From: Fidelibacterota bacterium
GTDB lineage: Bacteria > Fidelibacterota > UBA8477 > JABMPR01
DNA: 64,000 nucleotides
Direction: 5' to 3'
NCBI GenBank assembly: GCA_016784025.1
Contig: JADHVL010000005.1
Location: 62,001 to 126,000 of the forward strand
Shown: in pieces, positions 62,914-64,000 of the stretch
Numbering within the stretch: position 1 is the stretch's first letter
Layout: the number at the start of each line of letters is the position of its first letter
Notes under the pieces: model-generated
The model's input: the letters and a program-made list of their open reading frames with translations, nothing else
What the model was told of the DNA's origin: nothing
The model's database searches: none
Position numbers and translations under genes: made by a program

Positions 62914-64000
62914 ATGAATTTTGGGATTCTGCATGAAAGTCGCTTAAATGAGAGACGTGTCTGTTTAACACCTCGCGGGGCAACATCTCTTATTAAGAGA
63001 GGCCACAACGTTTTTGTTGAATCTGGTGCAGGCGTATCAAGCGGTTTTGCTGACCAGAATTACACCAACAAGGGCGCACAAATCGTTTTCAGCTCAGAAG
63101 AAATTTATGGTCGGTCTGATGTCCTGCTAAAGCTTTTACCCGTCAACGAAGAATGTCTGGAACTCATGCTTGAGAGTCAGACGGTCCTCACCTTTCAGCA
63201 TTTATCTGTCAGCTCTCCTGAAGTATTTAAGGGCTTAACCGAGAAAAAAATCACCTTAATTGGTATGGAGATCATGGAAGAGGAAGACGGTTCCAGACCC
63301 ATCCTCAATATCATGAGCGAACTCGCCGGTCAAATGGCACCAATCATTGCTGGCAATTATCTGGGTCGTGATCCCATGGGACGAGGCGTTCTGCTAGGTA
63401 GTGTCCCTGGAGTTGCTCCTGCATCCGTTGTCATCGTTGGTGCCGGAATGGTAGGCACAAGTGCTGCAAAGGCTTTTATTGGTCTAGGGGCCCAGGTCCA
63501 CGTTCTGGATAAAAACATTGAACAGTTGCGTATCATTAAAAATGTACTGGGTGACAGGGTAACAACTATTTACGCCAATCAACCAGCAGTTGAGAGATGC
63601 ATTGCCTTTGCCGATGTCGTGGTAACATCCATTCTCGAGAGAGGCGCCCAAACTCCCCAGATTATCACACGGGAGATGGTCAAAAAAATGAAGTATCTAT
63701 CTGTCCTCATCGATTATTCCGTGGATGAAGGTGGTGCAAGTGAGACTTCAAGGCCAACCTTGCTTTCTGATCCCGTCTATATAGATGAAGGTGTTATTCA
63801 TTACTGCGTTCCCAATGTCACATCAGGAGTAAATCGGACTACCTCCATTGCTCTTTCCAACGTCCTGTCAAAGTATCTCATTCAGATCGCAGAGATGGGC
63901 ATTGAAAAGGCCTTGAAGGATTCCCACGTACTCAAAAAGGGCTTATACACAATGGAGGGACGTAATATGCAACCCGTCCTTAATCGTTTATTTGGGATCA
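62914..64000 (+). CDS. ald: Alanine dehydrogenase, 3' end cut by the window
   Basis: Alanine dehydrogenase deaminates alanine to pyruvate and ammonia with NAD+. The 362 residues visible have an AlaDH/PNT N-terminal domain with Arg 15, Lys 73 (LLKLLPV), His 96 (FQHLSV) and a Rossmann GAGMVGTSAA (176-185), plus YSVDEGG with Asp 271, all matching the known substrate and catalytic residues. The ATG has GGGAG about 8 bases upstream. The open frame runs to the end of the window without a stop and family length is about 370, so nearly all of it is present. It is transcribed away from the PPDK_N fusion. Confidence 0.93.
   Translation, partial: MNFGILHESRLNERRVCLTPRGATSLIKRGHNVFVESGAGVSSGFADQNYTNKGAQIVFSSEEIYGRSDVLLKLLPVNEECLELMLESQTVLTFQHLSVSSPEVFKGLTEKKITLIGMEIMEEEDGSRPILNIMSELAGQMAPIIAGNYLGRDPMGRGVLLGSVPGVAPASVVIVGAGMVGTSAAKAFIGLGAQVHVLDKNIEQLRIIKNVLGDRVTTIYANQPAVERCIAFADVVVTSILERGAQTPQIITREMVKKMKYLSVLIDYSVDEGGASETSRPTLLSDPVYIDEGVIHYCVPNVTSGVNRTTSIALSNVLSKYLIQIAEMGIEKALKDSHVLKKGLYTMEGRNMQPVLNRLFGI

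Overview
The window is a chromosomal stretch of moderate G+C (low-to-mid 40s percent by eye), densely packed with genes on both strands. It has no phage, plasmid, IS element, CRISPR array or rRNA. The gene set fits the FCB group (Bacteroidota and relatives): FeoB with its small Cys-rich partner, a DUF3098-type membrane protein, golvesin/xanthan-lyase-type amidase, PPDK_N-receiver protein, eukaryote-like citrate synthase and many N-terminal lipoboxes. Candidatus Neomarinimicrobiota (Marinimicrobia) is my best guess; this is an inference from gene content, not a search result.

Layout. 1-9.7 kb (+): rsgA, an MttB-family protein, dusB, a cyclic-2,3-diphosphoglycerate-synthetase-like GTPase, an SUI1/YciH protein with a small membrane protein, a GT39-like mannosyltransferase-type membrane protein and an S9 peptidase. 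10-17 kb: dicarboxylate/glutamate symporter, membrane metallophosphoesterase, Spy-like protein, cysteine desulfurase, a Gly-rich exported protein and ATP-dependent PEP carboxykinase. 17-25 kb (-): an apparent envelope operon (GT39-like protein, UDP-galactopyranose mutase, GT2, amidase lipoprotein, YrdB, GNAT). 25-32.5 kb: tRNA-Asp beside a 190-bp tandem duplication, mltG-pcrA, then an iron block fur-feoA-feoB-FeoB partner with a Fur-box-like palindrome. 32-43 kb: OPT transporter-adenosine deaminase, a three-part methyltransferase/acyltransferase/zinc-ribbon fusion, a STAS protein, a CsgG-like lipoprotein, a Na+/solute symporter and several small unknown genes. 43-50 kb: P5C dehydrogenase, an esterase, a rhodanese lipoprotein, a PerR-like regulator with a palindromic operator candidate, an NSUN-type RNA methyltransferase and citrate synthase. 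50-64 kb: a receiver-only response regulator, a 1545-residue acyl-CoA-ligase/unknown/GNAT fusion, glutamate dehydrogenase, a 606-residue protein of unknown function, a small outer-membrane protein, a receiver-receiver-PPDK_N protein and the start of alanine dehydrogenase (cut by the window end).

How the genes work together. Peptide and amino-acid use is the main metabolic theme: OPT peptide uptake, S9 peptidase, Na+ symporters, P5C, glutamate and alanine dehydrogenases, citrate synthase and PEP carboxykinase together would feed amino-acid carbon into the TCA cycle and gluconeogenesis. Upstream of four of these (pruA, gltA, gdhA, ald) I see sequences with sigma-54 -24/-12 spacing, two of them being TGGCAC-N5-TTGT.

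The most unusual material is at 50-62.6 kb: two very large multidomain proteins with unknown output, a conserved-looking unknown protein and a lone receiver lie around gdhA and ald. I consider this the best candidate for an undescribed regulatory or metabolic system, but the sequence alone does not show what it does.
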